A stretch of 64,000 bases of DNA, taken from positions 1,798,001-1,862,000 of the forward strand of contig NZ_JAFBBQ010000001.1 of assembly GCF_016907255.1 (NCBI RefSeq). Direction: 5' to 3'. The position numbers were made by a program, and so were the translations under genes. This DNA comes from Microbacterium keratanolyticum (lineage in GTDB: Bacteria > Actinomycetota > Actinomycetes > Actinomycetales > Microbacteriaceae). Shown piece after piece: positions 1 to 7,708 of the stretch. The notes beneath the pieces are model-generated. The model worked only from the letters and a program-made list of their open reading frames with translations. It was not told the DNA's origin and did no database searches. The stretch's first letter is position 1. Each line of letters starts with the position of its first letter.

Positions 1-65
1 GGATCACTGGGACTCTCGCGGGCCGTTTCAAGCAAGCTCAGACTCAGGCGACGCAAGACGGGTAG
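1..65 (+). CDS. Possible 3' end of an unidentified gene, cut by window edge
   Basis: Frame 3 is open from the window edge to a TAG at 63-65 and would encode a C-terminus rich in Gln, Thr and Ala. The next gene starts at 119, so a gene ending here would sit about 50 bases upstream in the same direction. The stretch is too short to recognise, and the frame of the downstream gene is also open to the edge. This is only a tentative call. Confidence 0.25.
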   Translation, partial: ITGTLAGRFKQAQTQATQDG

Positions 66-118
66 TGTCGGCGTCCTCCGCTATCCTGAGCCAAAACATC
101 GGTATCGAGGGAGAATCC

Positions 119-2092
119 GTGAAGCTCGTCGCAGTTACCGTGCAGAAGTTCCGCAACTTTGTCGAACCGCAGAGGATCGAGATCGAGCCGGACGTCACCG
201 CCCTCGTCGGCAAGAATGAGTCGGGCAAGACGACGATCTTGAAGGCGCTCCATCGCCTGAACCCTGCAAACGGCGATAGCCGGAGCTTCGATCTAGTGAC
301 TGAGTACCCTCGGTGGCGCTTGGCGCGCGACCGGCGGGAGAACCCTGACCTCGAACGTGAGACCTGGCCGGTGATTGCTCAGTTCGCGCTGGACCAGTCC
401 GACAGCGACGCGTTGGCTGATGTGCTCCCTGCACGGCCGATGGTTGGCACAACGCTCAAAGCTGCCAAGAACTACGCCAACCGCTACACCGTGTACTTCA
501 AAGCAGACCTTGCGGACGTCATCGAGGCGGCGTGCTCCGACGCCTCGGTCGGCTCGGAAGAAGTGGCGATCCTGAAGGCCGAAAGCTCCCTCGACGATGC
601 AATCGCGAAGAGCAAGGAGCTTGCCAAGAGCCTCAAGGAAGCAGGCGAAGCCGCTCTGGCCAAGGCTGCCTCAGGATTTGCCAGTGCGGCAGAGAGGCAT
701 CGGTACCTGCTGGAAACGGGTCAGCTGGATGAAGACCAGCTGACAGCGCTAAAGGCACGTGTCCCCAAGTTTTTCTACTTCTCCAACTACAGCGTCCTCC
801 CGGGGGAGACTGATCTAACGAGGCTGGCAGCCAACGTGGGCGCGGGCGTCGCTCTCGAAGAGCAGGATCAGACTGTCGTCTCGCTGCTCGCGCACGCGGG
901 GGTAACGCCCGCCGATTTCCTCGACGCGAATTACGACAGCCGCAAGGCCGAGCTTCAGGCAGCGGCCGGGGACCTCAGTGGTGAGGTTTTCAAGTATTGG
1001 CGAGTCAACACCGATCTGGCGGTTGTGTTTGGGGACGACAACGTAGCCGTACTGAATCCATCCACGAACGTGCAGGAGAACCACCGGCTCCTGAAAATTG
1101 AACTCCGCGATGCGCGCCACGGTGATGTTGAAACCAACTTCTCGACCCGATCCAGCGGGTTCCAGTGGTTCTTCTCGTTCTTCGCCGCTTTCAGCGAGTA
1201 CCTGCACACGAGCAGCCCAGTGATCGTGCTCTTGGATGAGCCAGGAACTAGCCTTCACGGCGAGGCCCAGAAGGACTTCATCGACTACATCTTCATGGAG
1301 CTTGGCGCATCGAAGCAGACCATCTACACCACGCACTCGCAGTTCATGATCGACCCGACAGTGTACGAGAAGCTGCGCGCGGTGCATGACAAGGCGACTC
1401 GGGAGAACCGAGAGGGAGGCGTGGCAGTAACCCAAGTCAGTTTGTCCGCAGACCGCGACACAATCCTCCCGGTGGAGTCGGCCCTCGGCTACTCCATCAG
1501 CCAACACCTATTCCTCGGGTCGGGTCCTCACCTCGCAGTCGAAGGCAGCAGCGACTTCATCTTCTTGATGCGGATGAGCGCTTACATGGAGCAGAACGGC
1601 AAGACCCCGCTGAGCCCTAAGTTGGCCATCATTCCAGTTGGCGGCATCTCGAACATGCCCGCATTCGTCGCTCTCATGGGCAGGAGGCTGAAGGTTTCGG
1701 CTCTGGTCGACGGAGCAACTACCGACGCTACCCTTGCGCGAACTAGAAAGGCGGCGTCAGAGAACGGGGTTGACCCCGGCAGCATTGTGGCAGTCTCCGA
1801 AGTCGACTCGAAGCTGCCTCCAACCGCTGATATCGAGGACCTTTTCGCTGCATCTGACTACCTCCGCCTGTACAACTGGGCATTTGGTCGCAACGTCAAG
1901 GAGTCGGATCTTCCCTCGATGCCCGTCCCAATCGTCAAGAAGCTCATCGACTTGCACGGCAAGTATGATCATGCACTTCCGGCTCACGCATTAACCGACA
2001 ACCAGGATGACTTCTTTGCGACCGTGAAGACGGACACGGTCTCGAGATTCGAGAAGGCGTTCGAGAAACTCAATCAGGCGCTGACGATCTAG
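119..2092 (+). CDS. OLD-family ATP-dependent endonuclease (AAA/ABC-type ATPase + TOPRIM)
   Basis: The 657-residue protein has an SMC/RecF-like ATPase with Walker A GKNESGKTT (residues 31-39), an SSGFQW signature-like segment, Walker B VIVLLDEPGTSLH and a switch histidine in YTTHSQF. A C-terminal TOPRIM-like region follows, with the glutamate in AVEGSSDF and an IEDLF motif. OLD-family proteins are nucleases in anti-phage defence; class 2 members pair with a UvrD-like helicase (Gabija). No such partner is visible here, so this may be class 1 or another subfamily. The GTG at 119 is chosen because GAGGGAG lies 5 bases upstream; an in-frame GTG at 65 is possible. The usual TOPRIM DxD is unclear (LVDGATTD). 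A 60-base sample (1021-1080) is about 53% GC, well below the chromosome. Confidence 0.8.
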   Translation: MKLVAVTVQKFRNFVEPQRIEIEPDVTALVGKNESGKTTILKALHRLNPANGDSRSFDLVTEYPRWRLARDRRENPDLERETWPVIAQFALDQSDSDALADVLPARPMVGTTLKAAKNYANRYTVYFKADLADVIEAACSDASVGSEEVAILKAESSLDDAIAKSKELAKSLKEAGEAALAKAASGFASAAERHRYLLETGQLDEDQLTALKARVPKFFYFSNYSVLPGETDLTRLAANVGAGVALEEQDQTVVSLLAHAGVTPADFLDANYDSRKAELQAAAGDLSGEVFKYWRVNTDLAVVFGDDNVAVLNPSTNVQENHRLLKIELRDARHGDVETNFSTRSSGFQWFFSFFAAFSEYLHTSSPVIVLLDEPGTSLHGEAQKDFIDYIFMELGASKQTIYTTHSQFMIDPTVYEKLRAVHDKATRENREGGVAVTQVSLSADRDTILPVESALGYSISQHLFLGSGPHLAVEGSSDFIFLMRMSAYMEQNGKTPLSPKLAIIPVGGISNMPAFVALMGRRLKVSALVDGATTDATLARTRKAASENGVDPGSIVAVSEVDSKLPPTADIEDLFAASDYLRLYNWAFGRNVKESDLPSMPVPIVKKLIDLHGKYDHALPAHALTDNQDDFFATVKTDTVSRFEKAFEKLNQALTI

Positions 2093-2093
2093 C

Positions 2094-2762
2094 TCACGGG
2101 CTGGCAAGAACCTCGCACCTTCTCAGGAGAAGTCGCTTGTGCGTTTTGCAGACGGCGTTCTCCGTCCACGCGGTGCCGGTCGCCGTCGTAAGCCCCTCGG
2201 CGTTGAGAGCGGTAGCCGTGGCGGCAAGCGTATGAGTGGTGCGCAGGGCCACCAGGCGCGCCCCGGTGGCCTCGGGCAGCGCGGATACCCGGCCCATGTG
2301 ACGACCGGCCCGCTTGGCTGCCTGCATGGCGGCGGATGTGCGCTCACCGATCACGCGTCGCTCCCACTGAGCTACCGACATCATCACGTTGGCAACCAGC
2401 TCGCCCGTCGGACTGGAGGTGTCCACACCCAGGTCGATAGCGACGAGTGCCCACTTGCGCGCACGGGCCAGCTCCAGCACGCCGGCGAAGTCAACGACGC
2501 TACGGCTCAGCCGGTCGAGCTTCGCAACCACGATGCCGTCAACGTCGCGCCGCTTAGGTGCCACGGCGAGCCGGTCGAGCGCCGCCTGTAGCTGAGGCCG
2601 GTCTAGCGACTTAGCGCTGAGGCCTGCGTCCTCGTACCAGACCACGTCCCAGCCGTGCGCGTCGGCGTAACGCAGGATGGTCTCACGCTGAGCCTCCAAG
2701 CCGAGGCCGCTGTTGGCCTGCTCCTCGGTGGACACCCGCAGGTAGCCGATCATGGTGGTCAT
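2094..2762 (-). CDS. Small serine recombinase (resolvase/invertase family)
   Basis: The 222-residue protein starts GYLRVSTEEQ, giving the nucleophile Ser11, and carries the conserved AKLDRLSRS segment and the VMMSVAQWERRVIGERT segment of the resolvase catalytic domain and E-helix. The last ~55 residues form a recombinase-type helix-turn-helix region (TLAATATALNAEGLTTATG). Its ATG overlaps the stop of the 46-residue gene upstream (ATGA at 2759-2762), so it is probably translationally coupled to it. It converges with the OLD-type gene; the two stops are only a few bases apart. It may act in resolution, inversion or element mobility. It is a second recombinase in addition to the large integrase. 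Confidence 0.9.
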   Translation of the reverse strand: MTTMIGYLRVSTEEQANSGLGLEAQRETILRYADAHGWDVVWYEDAGLSAKSLDRPQLQAALDRLAVAPKRRDVDGIVVAKLDRLSRSVVDFAGVLELARARKWALVAIDLGVDTSSPTGELVANVMMSVAQWERRVIGERTSAAMQAAKRAGRHMGRVSALPEATGARLVALRTTHTLAATATALNAEGLTTATGTAWTENAVCKTHKRLLLRRCEVLASP

Positions 2763-2899
2763 CGCTCGTCCTCCGTCGAGTCGTCAGCTTTGGGTGCGTC
2801 GGGCACGATGGTGCCGTCGGGGAGGGTGTGGAACGTGCCTACCTGCTCGAACACGTTGTCGCCGAGAGTGGGCCGGGGCTGCCCCTCGCGTGCGCTCAT
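2759..2899 (-). CDS. Small acidic hypothetical protein (46 aa)
   Basis: The ATG at 2899 overlaps the stop of the upstream 107-residue gene (ATGA), and its own stop overlaps the start of the serine recombinase (ATGA). This double coupling is the main evidence that it is real. The protein is polar with an acidic C-terminus (DAPKADDSTEDER) and has no recognisable domain. Function unknown. It may be an accessory factor for the recombinase, which is inference from coupling only. Confidence 0.6.
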   Translation of the reverse strand: MSAREGQPRPTLGDNVFEQVGTFHTLPDGTIVPDAPKADDSTEDER

Positions 2900-3219
2900 G
2901 CTCGTGCTGCCTTGGCGGTGCGCTTGGCCGGGGTGGGCTTTGGTGCGGGCTTGGCCGGAACCTTGATCTCCCAGCCGGAGGGGAGGGCGTCCACGTTGGC
3001 GCTGGCCCGCTGTACCAGGGCTTCGAAATCCCCGGCCTCGATGCTCTCCACGAACGCGTGCCACGCGATCGCGCGCATCGCCTTGTAGCGGTTCTTCTGC
3101 ACGTCGATGCTGTGCGTCTCGATCACCTGCATGATGCCGTCGCTGACGAGCTGCAGGAGGTCGATTGCTTCGTCCTGCTCGACGGTCTCGACTGCCGGGG
3201 TGCTCTTCTTGGTGGCCAT
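2896..3219 (-). CDS. Hypothetical protein with Lys/Pro/Ala-rich basic tail (107 aa)
   Basis: The ATG at 3219 has a good ribosome site (AAGGAGAAC) and is preferred over longer frames. Residues ~10-75 look mostly helical (EQDEAIDLLQLVSDGIMQVIE); the last ~25 residues are rich in Lys, Pro and Ala (KVPAKPAPKPTPAKRTAKAARA), like nucleic-acid-binding tails. The gene is first in a three-gene coupled set with the 46-residue protein and the small serine recombinase. I do not recognise a family. Confidence 0.65.
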   Translation of the reverse strand: MATKKSTPAVETVEQDEAIDLLQLVSDGIMQVIETHSIDVQKNRYKAMRAIAWHAFVESIEAGDFEALVQRASANVDALPSGWEIKVPAKPAPKPTPAKRTAKAARA

Positions 3220-3339
3220 GATGTTCTCCTTGCGGGGTGAGTGCGAATCGAACGGATGTTCGAGCAAGCTGAACTTTGCCTGAAGGGGACCCATCGAGCA
3301 AATGGTTCTCGATCTGACCGCCGGGCGTCTACACGGCAA

Positions 3340-3428
3340 GAGACCCCCAGCGCGGTGCCAGGGGTCTCTCGTGCTGAGTGATGCACCACTCAGCAGGGCG
3401 AGGGCGAAAGGAGCCGAAAAGCCCTCGC
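3340..3428. terminator. Three consecutive hairpins between element genes
   Basis: Three perfect inverted repeats lie in 89 bases: GAGACCCC/GGGGTCTC (3340-3347, 3361-3368), CTGAGTG/CACTCAG (3374-3380, 3387-3393) and GCGAGGGC/GCCCTCGC (3398-3405, 3421-3428). They fill the 219-base gap after the 191-residue coiled-coil gene and before the 107-residue gene, both on the minus strand. On the minus strand the loop of the first hairpin met in that direction (3406-3420) contains TTTT. They may form a terminator or processing site separating the replication genes from the recombinase set. Confidence 0.55.
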
Positions 3429-3438
3429 CCGGTCAGGG

Positions 3439-4014
3439 TTACTCGACAGGCGACGAGTAGGTGATCTGGTTGGACAGGTTGTACGCGGCCCCGCTGGTGT
3501 TGGCCTCGACGTACGAGAGCGCCGCAGCCGTCTCCGCCGTGGAGGGGTACGCGGCCTTCCAGGTGTCGGCCACATCGACCCAGCCGACGTTGTAGGCGCG
3601 GATGCCGATCGCGTGGGCCAGGCTCTCGTCACTGTTGGTGATGGCGTCCTGCAGGATCTCCTTCGCCTCCTGGGGAGTGCCGATCTTGCGCACGCGGTCG
3701 GCGGCGTCGCGGCGCAGCAGCACGCTGTTGGCGTCGGTGGGCTGGGAGCCACGCAGCTCGGATTCGAGGCTCCTGATCAGGCCGGTCTTGTACGACTCCT
3801 GCTCGGCCTGGATGCTGTCGAGCTCCTTCCGGTGGGCGTCGAGCAGCTTGGCCAGGTCGCTCGTTCTGGCGGTGTCGGACAGCCGGTCGTTCTGGAGGAT
3901 GTCGCGGCGCTGGGCCTGATACGCCTCCTTGGCGGTGGTGGCGCGGTTCTTGAACTCGCCCAGGCGCGAGGGCAGGGTCTTCTCGAGCGAGGCGACGGTG
4001 GTCTTGCTGGTCAT
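3439..4014 (-). CDS. Coiled-coil hypothetical protein (191 aa)
   Basis: The ATG at 4014 follows AGAAGGAATCC, a good ribosome site. The first ~110 residues are charged and helical (LGEFKNRATTAKEAYQAQRRDI, LLDAHRKELDSIQAEQESY), consistent with a coiled coil; the C-terminal ~80 residues are mixed alpha/beta. It lies 65 bases after the WhiB-like gene in the same leftward set. Coiled-coil proteins of this size occur as scaffolds or regulators in phages and satellites, but nothing here identifies a role. Confidence 0.65.
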   Translation of the reverse strand: MTSKTTVASLEKTLPSRLGEFKNRATTAKEAYQAQRRDILQNDRLSDTARTSDLAKLLDAHRKELDSIQAEQESYKTGLIRSLESELRGSQPTDANSVLLRRDAADRVRKIGTPQEAKEILQDAITNSDESLAHAIGIRAYNVGWVDVADTWKAAYPSTAETAAALSYVEANTSGAAYNLSNQITYSSPVE

Positions 4015-4079
4015 GATGGATTCCTTCTGGTGATGGGTTGCCGGGTTCCGCCCGGCGCGGTGGTTGATGGTTGGAGGGG

Positions 4080-4316
4080 TCACTTGCGCCCCTTTGGTGA
4101 GTACGAGTGCCCGGCCCAATATCCGGACTCGACCTTGGCCGTGATGGCGTATGCGTCGCACAGGTCGAAGAGAGGGCACCGGGCACAGATCGACTTGCAC
4201 AGCGCCCGCTGATCGTCTGAGAGCCGGTCGGCGGTGAACAGCACCCGGCCCTCGCATGCAGGCGTCGTGTGTGCCAGGGCGTCGTTCAGGGCGTCCCAGG
4301 CGTCGTCGGCACTCAT
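4080..4316 (-). CDS. WhiB-like iron-sulfur regulatory protein
   Basis: The 78-residue protein has the four WhiB cysteines: Cys21 (TPACEG), then Cys44, Cys47 and Cys53 in CARCPLFDLC. A GYWAG turn (residues 66-70) is followed by a basic C-terminus, matching the G[VI]WGG turn and basic tail of the family. WhiB proteins bind a [4Fe-4S] cluster and act with the principal sigma factor; actinophages carry versions that affect host WhiB genes. The ATG at 4316 is preferred because AGGTGG lies 5 bases upstream; an in-frame GTG at 4325 also exists. Being on the element, it may control element or host transcription. Confidence 0.88.
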   Translation of the reverse strand: MSADDAWDALNDALAHTTPACEGRVLFTADRLSDDQRALCKSICARCPLFDLCDAYAITAKVESGYWAGHSYSPKGRK

Positions 4317-4362
4317 GGCGTCCACCTGTGGGCCTGGATCGAGAGCCGTACAGCCGGTGAGG

Positions 4363-4626
4363 TCACGACTCGCCCGGTGTCCGGTTGACCGCGACCGACT
4401 CAGGGTCGATGTCCGCGACCAGAACGACCGTGCCGTCGTCCAGTTCGAGCGCCTCCGTAGACTCGATGTACCCCAGCGCCCACACCGTGCCCGTGTGCAT
4501 CACGTTGACGCCGATCTCGTACGAGACTCGAACAACCGTGTCGGGGTAGGCCACAGGGCGGCGTCCCTCGCGCAGGCGGAAGAAGATCTCGTCGCCCTGG
4601 TGGATGGTGAGCGGGATTGTGCTCAT
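4363..4626 (-). CDS. Small hypothetical protein (87 aa)
   Basis: The ATG at 4626 has GAAGGAG upstream; a longer form could start at 4659, overlapping the stop of the helicase gene. The sequence alternates hydrophobic and charged residues (VVRVSYEIGVNVMHTGTVWALGYI, VVLVADIDPESV), suggesting a small beta-barrel. No family is recognised. It sits between the helicase and WhiB-like genes in the leftward set. Confidence 0.6.
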   Translation of the reverse strand: MSTIPLTIHQGDEIFFRLREGRRPVAYPDTVVRVSYEIGVNVMHTGTVWALGYIESTEALELDDGTVVLVADIDPESVAVNRTPGES

Positions 4627-4655
4627 GGTGTTGGCTCCTTCTCTGCTTGACCTGC

Positions 4656-5882
4656 TCATCGACGTGTCTGGCGCGGGGTTGCGCGTTTGGTATAACCCCC
4701 TGAGTTGCGTGAGTTGGAGTTGCCCTTCACATCACCAAAATCAGGGGAACTGACATCAGGAGAGACCGCTGCAACTCGCAACTCAGGCAACTCAGGGGTT
4801 GCAAGCAAAAGCGCGTACTTGCCGCCCGCGTTCTTGGACACGAGCCCTCGGCTACGCAGGCGTGCGAGCGCGTTCCGCACGGACTGCACGTTGGCGGTCG
4901 CGTTCGGCTCGCGCTGATAGACCTCGTACGCCACGGCGGGCGTCATGGGGCCGTGCAGCCGCAGCAGGTCCATCAGCTCGGAGTTGAGGTCACCCTGCTT
5001 GGCGACCCGCTCCTGGCGGCGGTGCTCCATCGCGTTCATGCGGGCTTCGAGCAGGCTCGCGCCGTCGAACACCCAGCCGTCGACACCGAGCAGGAGCGCG
5101 TACTCGTCACCTTCGATGTCGCGCAGCTCGCAGATCAGCGTGGCCCCGGCCTCACGGCGGGACGGACGGTTGAGCGCGAGGATGCCATCCACGGCGGCAG
5201 TCAGACCGTGCGTACCCGATGACGCATCGACGCTGTCGCCCTCCCGGGACTTGCGGTTGTGATGCACGACGATGATCGACGTACCGGGATCGTCGGCGCA
5301 CAGCTTCTGCAACGGCTGGAGGGTGCTCTTCTCGTGCTGGAACTGAGTCATGTCACGGGGGCGGCTCCCCATCACGCCCGAGAGCGTGTCGAGGATCACC
5401 AGCGGTGACTCGCCCCGGTGCTCATCCAGGAACGACCGCAGCACGGTAAGCGCCGTGTCGGGGTCGGTGTGGTACTCGAAGCTGCCCGGCAGGGTGCGCA
5501 CTCCGAGCGCCTTCAGGCGGCTCTGTAGGCGTCGCTCACCGGACTCCAGGTCGAGCAGCAGCACCGGACGCTGACGCACCTTCACCAGCCCGAGTACCTT
5601 GCCGCCCGTGGCGCAGGCGATACCGACCCCGAGCGTGAGCAGGCTCTTGCCGATCTTGGGAGCCGCGATCAGCAGGTGGCACCCATCAGGGATGACACCC
5701 GGCACGATCCAGTCCAGCTCGGGGAACTCCTGCTGGAGCAGATCGTTGGCCTTCTTCGGGGCGGGGTTCGACAGTGCCTCGGCCACATCCTCACCGAAGG
5801 TCGGTTCGGTGTCCTTGACGGATGCCTTGGGCACCGGCCTACGCCGACGCGTCGGCTTGCTGACTGACTTGCTGGCGGTCAC
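4656..5882 (-). CDS. RepA/RecA-like replicative helicase (AAA_25 type)
   Basis: The 408-residue protein has a basic disordered N-terminus, then a RecA-fold ATPase: Walker A APKIGKSLL (around residue 75), Walker B VLLLDLE, a second acidic strand LVILDTLSG, and a VVHHNRK motif typical of RepA/RecA-like ATPases. A winged-helix-like segment (GPMTPAVAYEVYQ to RSRGLVSK) lies near residues 310-350, followed by a disordered tail. Such proteins act as hexameric helicases in plasmid and phage replication. The GTG start at 5882 overlaps the prim-pol stop (GTGA), so primase and helicase are coupled. Confidence 0.85.
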   Translation of the reverse strand: MTASKSVSKPTRRRRPVPKASVKDTEPTFGEDVAEALSNPAPKKANDLLQQEFPELDWIVPGVIPDGCHLLIAAPKIGKSLLTLGVGIACATGGKVLGLVKVRQRPVLLLDLESGERRLQSRLKALGVRTLPGSFEYHTDPDTALTVLRSFLDEHRGESPLVILDTLSGVMGSRPRDMTQFQHEKSTLQPLQKLCADDPGTSIIVVHHNRKSREGDSVDASSGTHGLTAAVDGILALNRPSRREAGATLICELRDIEGDEYALLLGVDGWVFDGASLLEARMNAMEHRRQERVAKQGDLNSELMDLLRLHGPMTPAVAYEVYQREPNATANVQSVRNALARLRSRGLVSKNAGGKYALLLATPELPELRVAAVSPDVSSPDFGDVKGNSNSRNSGGYTKRATPRQTRR

Positions 5883-6604
5883 GAGCGTGATCCTTCCTGT
5901 GCAGACTCGACCACGCGGCGAGCCTCGTAAGGGGAGAAGCCGATGTCTTCAGCGGCCTCGATGAGTTGTTCGGCGTGGCGCGTGCTGGCACCGGCCTCGT
6001 GCATGCGGCGCGCGGCCCAATGCAGGCCGTTGTGACGCTCGCCCTTGGGCAGGGTGCGCACCCACGAGACCAGCGCGCCGATGTCGTAGACGCCTCCATC
6101 GCGGCGCTCGGCGGGGGTCGCCAGCACCAGTTGGGCGAGTTCGAGCGTCATGTGCTCGATGGGGCGACGGTTCCACCTGTACGGCTGGCCGGTGTCGGGA
6201 TGGATGCTCGGCGGCATCACCAGGTAGCCGTTGGACTTGAAGTCGATGCCGGTCGGGAGCTTGCCGCCGCTGACGTGCTCCCACGGCCGGACGTAGTACA
6301 GGTGCCAGCCACCCGATCCGCTCCGAGTCGTCAGCGTCGGGACGAGCGGCACACCGGCTGCCAGTTCCAGCGCCCGACGCGAGCCGCCGTTGCGGGGGTC
6401 GATGTCGAACACCACGACGTTGTCGGGTACGGGAGCGCCGATGTTCCAGTCACCCTCGGCCCACCATTTGCGGATCGTGCGCCGGTCGGTAGTTGCGTCC
6501 TTGTGCCCGTGCGGAGTGAGGCCTGTCGTGGGCTTCTTGCCGTCGAGCGGCAGCACCGCCCATCCGGCATCGGCCAGACGCAGCGCCGCACGCAACAAGC
6601 TCAC
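5879..6604 (-). CDS. Bifunctional primase-polymerase (prim-pol domain)
   Basis: The 241-residue protein opens with ALRLADAGWAVLPLDGKKP, typical of the prim-pol N-terminus, and has the catalytic acidic pair in VVFDIDP, the SGSGGWHLYY strand with the conserved His, and IDFKSNGYLVMPPS. A helical C-terminal part with an EARRV tail follows. Prim-pol enzymes make primers for plasmid, phage and integrative-element replication. The GTG at 6604 overlaps the stop of the upstream gene (GTGA), and the prim-pol stop overlaps the helicase start. The set is thus a replication module. Confidence 0.88.
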   Translation of the reverse strand: MSLLRAALRLADAGWAVLPLDGKKPTTGLTPHGHKDATTDRRTIRKWWAEGDWNIGAPVPDNVVVFDIDPRNGGSRRALELAAGVPLVPTLTTRSGSGGWHLYYVRPWEHVSGGKLPTGIDFKSNGYLVMPPSIHPDTGQPYRWNRRPIEHMTLELAQLVLATPAERRDGGVYDIGALVSWVRTLPKGERHNGLHWAARRMHEAGASTRHAEQLIEAAEDIGFSPYEARRVVESAQEGSRS

Positions 6605-6954
6605 GACTCTGCCTCGCCGTCGTAGTTGACCGTCCCCGGCGTCCAGTAGAAGACCGCGACACACCGGCAGTCGGCCGGATGGGAGATGTAGAGCCAGTCC
6701 AGCGCCCACCGCGCGTCCTCTTCCGAGTAGAAGGTCTGGACGGCCCGCCGTGGGTTGCCTTCGGCATCGATGTACCAGTGGGCCAGCCCGTAAGGCATCC
6801 GGTTCGGGTGAGCGGTGCGAACCTCCCCGAGCACGGCGAACGGGAAGAACCACCTGAGCGGAGCGCCGCTACTCAGCACGCTCAGTTCCTCGGAGGGCGA
6901 GAGCTTCGCCTTGGCCGGGTAGGTGTTGGTGCCCCACCTGATCGCGGTGCTCAT
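6601..6954 (-). CDS. Hypothetical protein (117 aa)
   Basis: The ATG at 6954 overlaps the stop of the upstream small gene (ATGA) and its stop overlaps the prim-pol start (GTGA). The protein is rich in aromatics (RWFFPFAVLG, HWYIDAEGNP, ALDWLYIS) with no recognised motif. Residues around FYSEEDARWALDWLY could form a helical interaction segment. The tight coupling suggests a helper of the replication module, which is inference. Confidence 0.65.
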   Translation of the reverse strand: MSTAIRWGTNTYPAKAKLSPSEELSVLSSGAPLRWFFPFAVLGEVRTAHPNRMPYGLAHWYIDAEGNPRRAVQTFYSEEDARWALDWLYISHPADCRCVAVFYWTPGTVNYDGEAES

Positions 6955-7169
6955 GACTGACCGCCGGAGTGGATGAGCGCGGCGATCCGTCGCTTCTGTG
7001 CGGCGGTCAGCGGCGGGCTGGATGCGAGGGCACGCTTGACGGCAGCGGTGATCTTGGCTTCGGCCAGGTCACGACGGGCGATCTTCTCGCCCTCGACATC
7101 ACCGAGCCTTGCGGCGGTCATGACCGGCCCCATCGCCTGATGCGGGGTCAGCGGTTTGGAGGTAGACAC
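6951..7169 (-). CDS. Small basic hypothetical protein (72 aa)
   Basis: The GTG at 7169 follows GAAGGAAAC and gives a 72-residue helical, Lys/Arg/Ala-rich protein (GEKIARRDLAEAKITAAVKRAL, AAQKRRIAALI). Its stop overlaps the next start (ATGA). The ribosome site lies in the 3' arm of a hairpin at 7178-7208, so translation may be controlled. No family recognised. Confidence 0.6.
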   Translation of the reverse strand: MSTSKPLTPHQAMGPVMTAARLGDVEGEKIARRDLAEAKITAAVKRALASSPPLTAAQKRRIAALIHSGGQS

Positions 7170-7177
7170 GGGAGTTT

Positions 7178-7208
7178 CCTTCGCGAATGGAAGTAACTCC
7201 CGCGAAGG
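7178..7208 (-). promoter_or_regulatory. Hairpin covering the ribosome site of the 72-aa gene
   Basis: CCTTCGCG (7178-7185) and CGCGAAGG (7201-7208) are perfect inverted repeats with a 15-base loop. In the minus-strand transcript the 3' arm contains the GAAGGA ribosome site of the gene starting at 7169, so folding would hide it. A regulatory role is inference. Confidence 0.4.
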
Positions 7209-7326
7209 AGGCTCGACCGAAGTCCGGTCACGGCACCTGGAGCGTCCAGGCATTTTGATGCCGCAGTATGGCCATCATGTTTACCGCGCCGACCACCAGC
7301 GCGTGCTCTTCAGTTGTGGTGCAAGT

Positions 7327-7644
7327 CTAGATCAGGAGCAGACCGTCATCGGACGCGGCTCGCTCAAGTTCACGCTGGAAGACATCGTGTTCGTACACGC
7401 GCTCCCGCTTGCACTTCGGGCAGCGGAACTCAGGGCGCGGGTACTGCTCCACGCCTTCCTCTGTCTTGCGCAGGAACCACTCGTCATCACCCTGGATGCG
7501 CTCCCAGGTGCCGTCACTCTCAGACCGCTCGTACTGGCGCAGCCGGATGAGGCGGTGGGTATGGCCCGCGCCCCCTCGGCAGCCCACCAGGACCAGCGAC
7601 TTGACTGTGAACGACATGTGCCAAGTTTGCCCAAGGCGGCCCAT
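7327..7644 (-). CDS. Hypothetical protein with a CxxC motif (105 aa)
   Basis: The protein has beta-strand-like segments in the first half (VKSLVLVGCRG, HTHRLIRLRQYE) and a single RCPKCKRERVYEHD near the C-terminus that may bind zinc with other ligands. It is the first gene after the integrase, 173 bases downstream, behind a long inverted repeat. Starts at 7644 (GGAG 10 bases upstream) and 7617 are both possible. Position suggests an early or excision role, but there is no sequence evidence for a directionality factor. Confidence 0.6.
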   Translation of the reverse strand: MGRLGQTWHMSFTVKSLVLVGCRGGAGHTHRLIRLRQYERSESDGTWERIQGDDEWFLRKTEEGVEQYPRPEFRCPKCKRERVYEHDVFQRELERAASDDGLLLI

Positions 7645-7708
7645 CTGGCCAAATCTCCGAAACCGCCTCGGCGCGCCGCGTACTGGCGCTAGGGAAGGCA
7701 GTTTGCGG

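Noticed and set aside
119..2092. Complete Gabija system (GajA + GajB)
   Set aside because: No UvrD-like helicase gene follows; the next gene is a serine recombinase on the other strand. A partner to the left cannot be excluded.
3439..4014. Scaffold or capsid protein of a satellite
   Set aside because: The coiled-coil look is not enough, and no other packaging gene is nearby.
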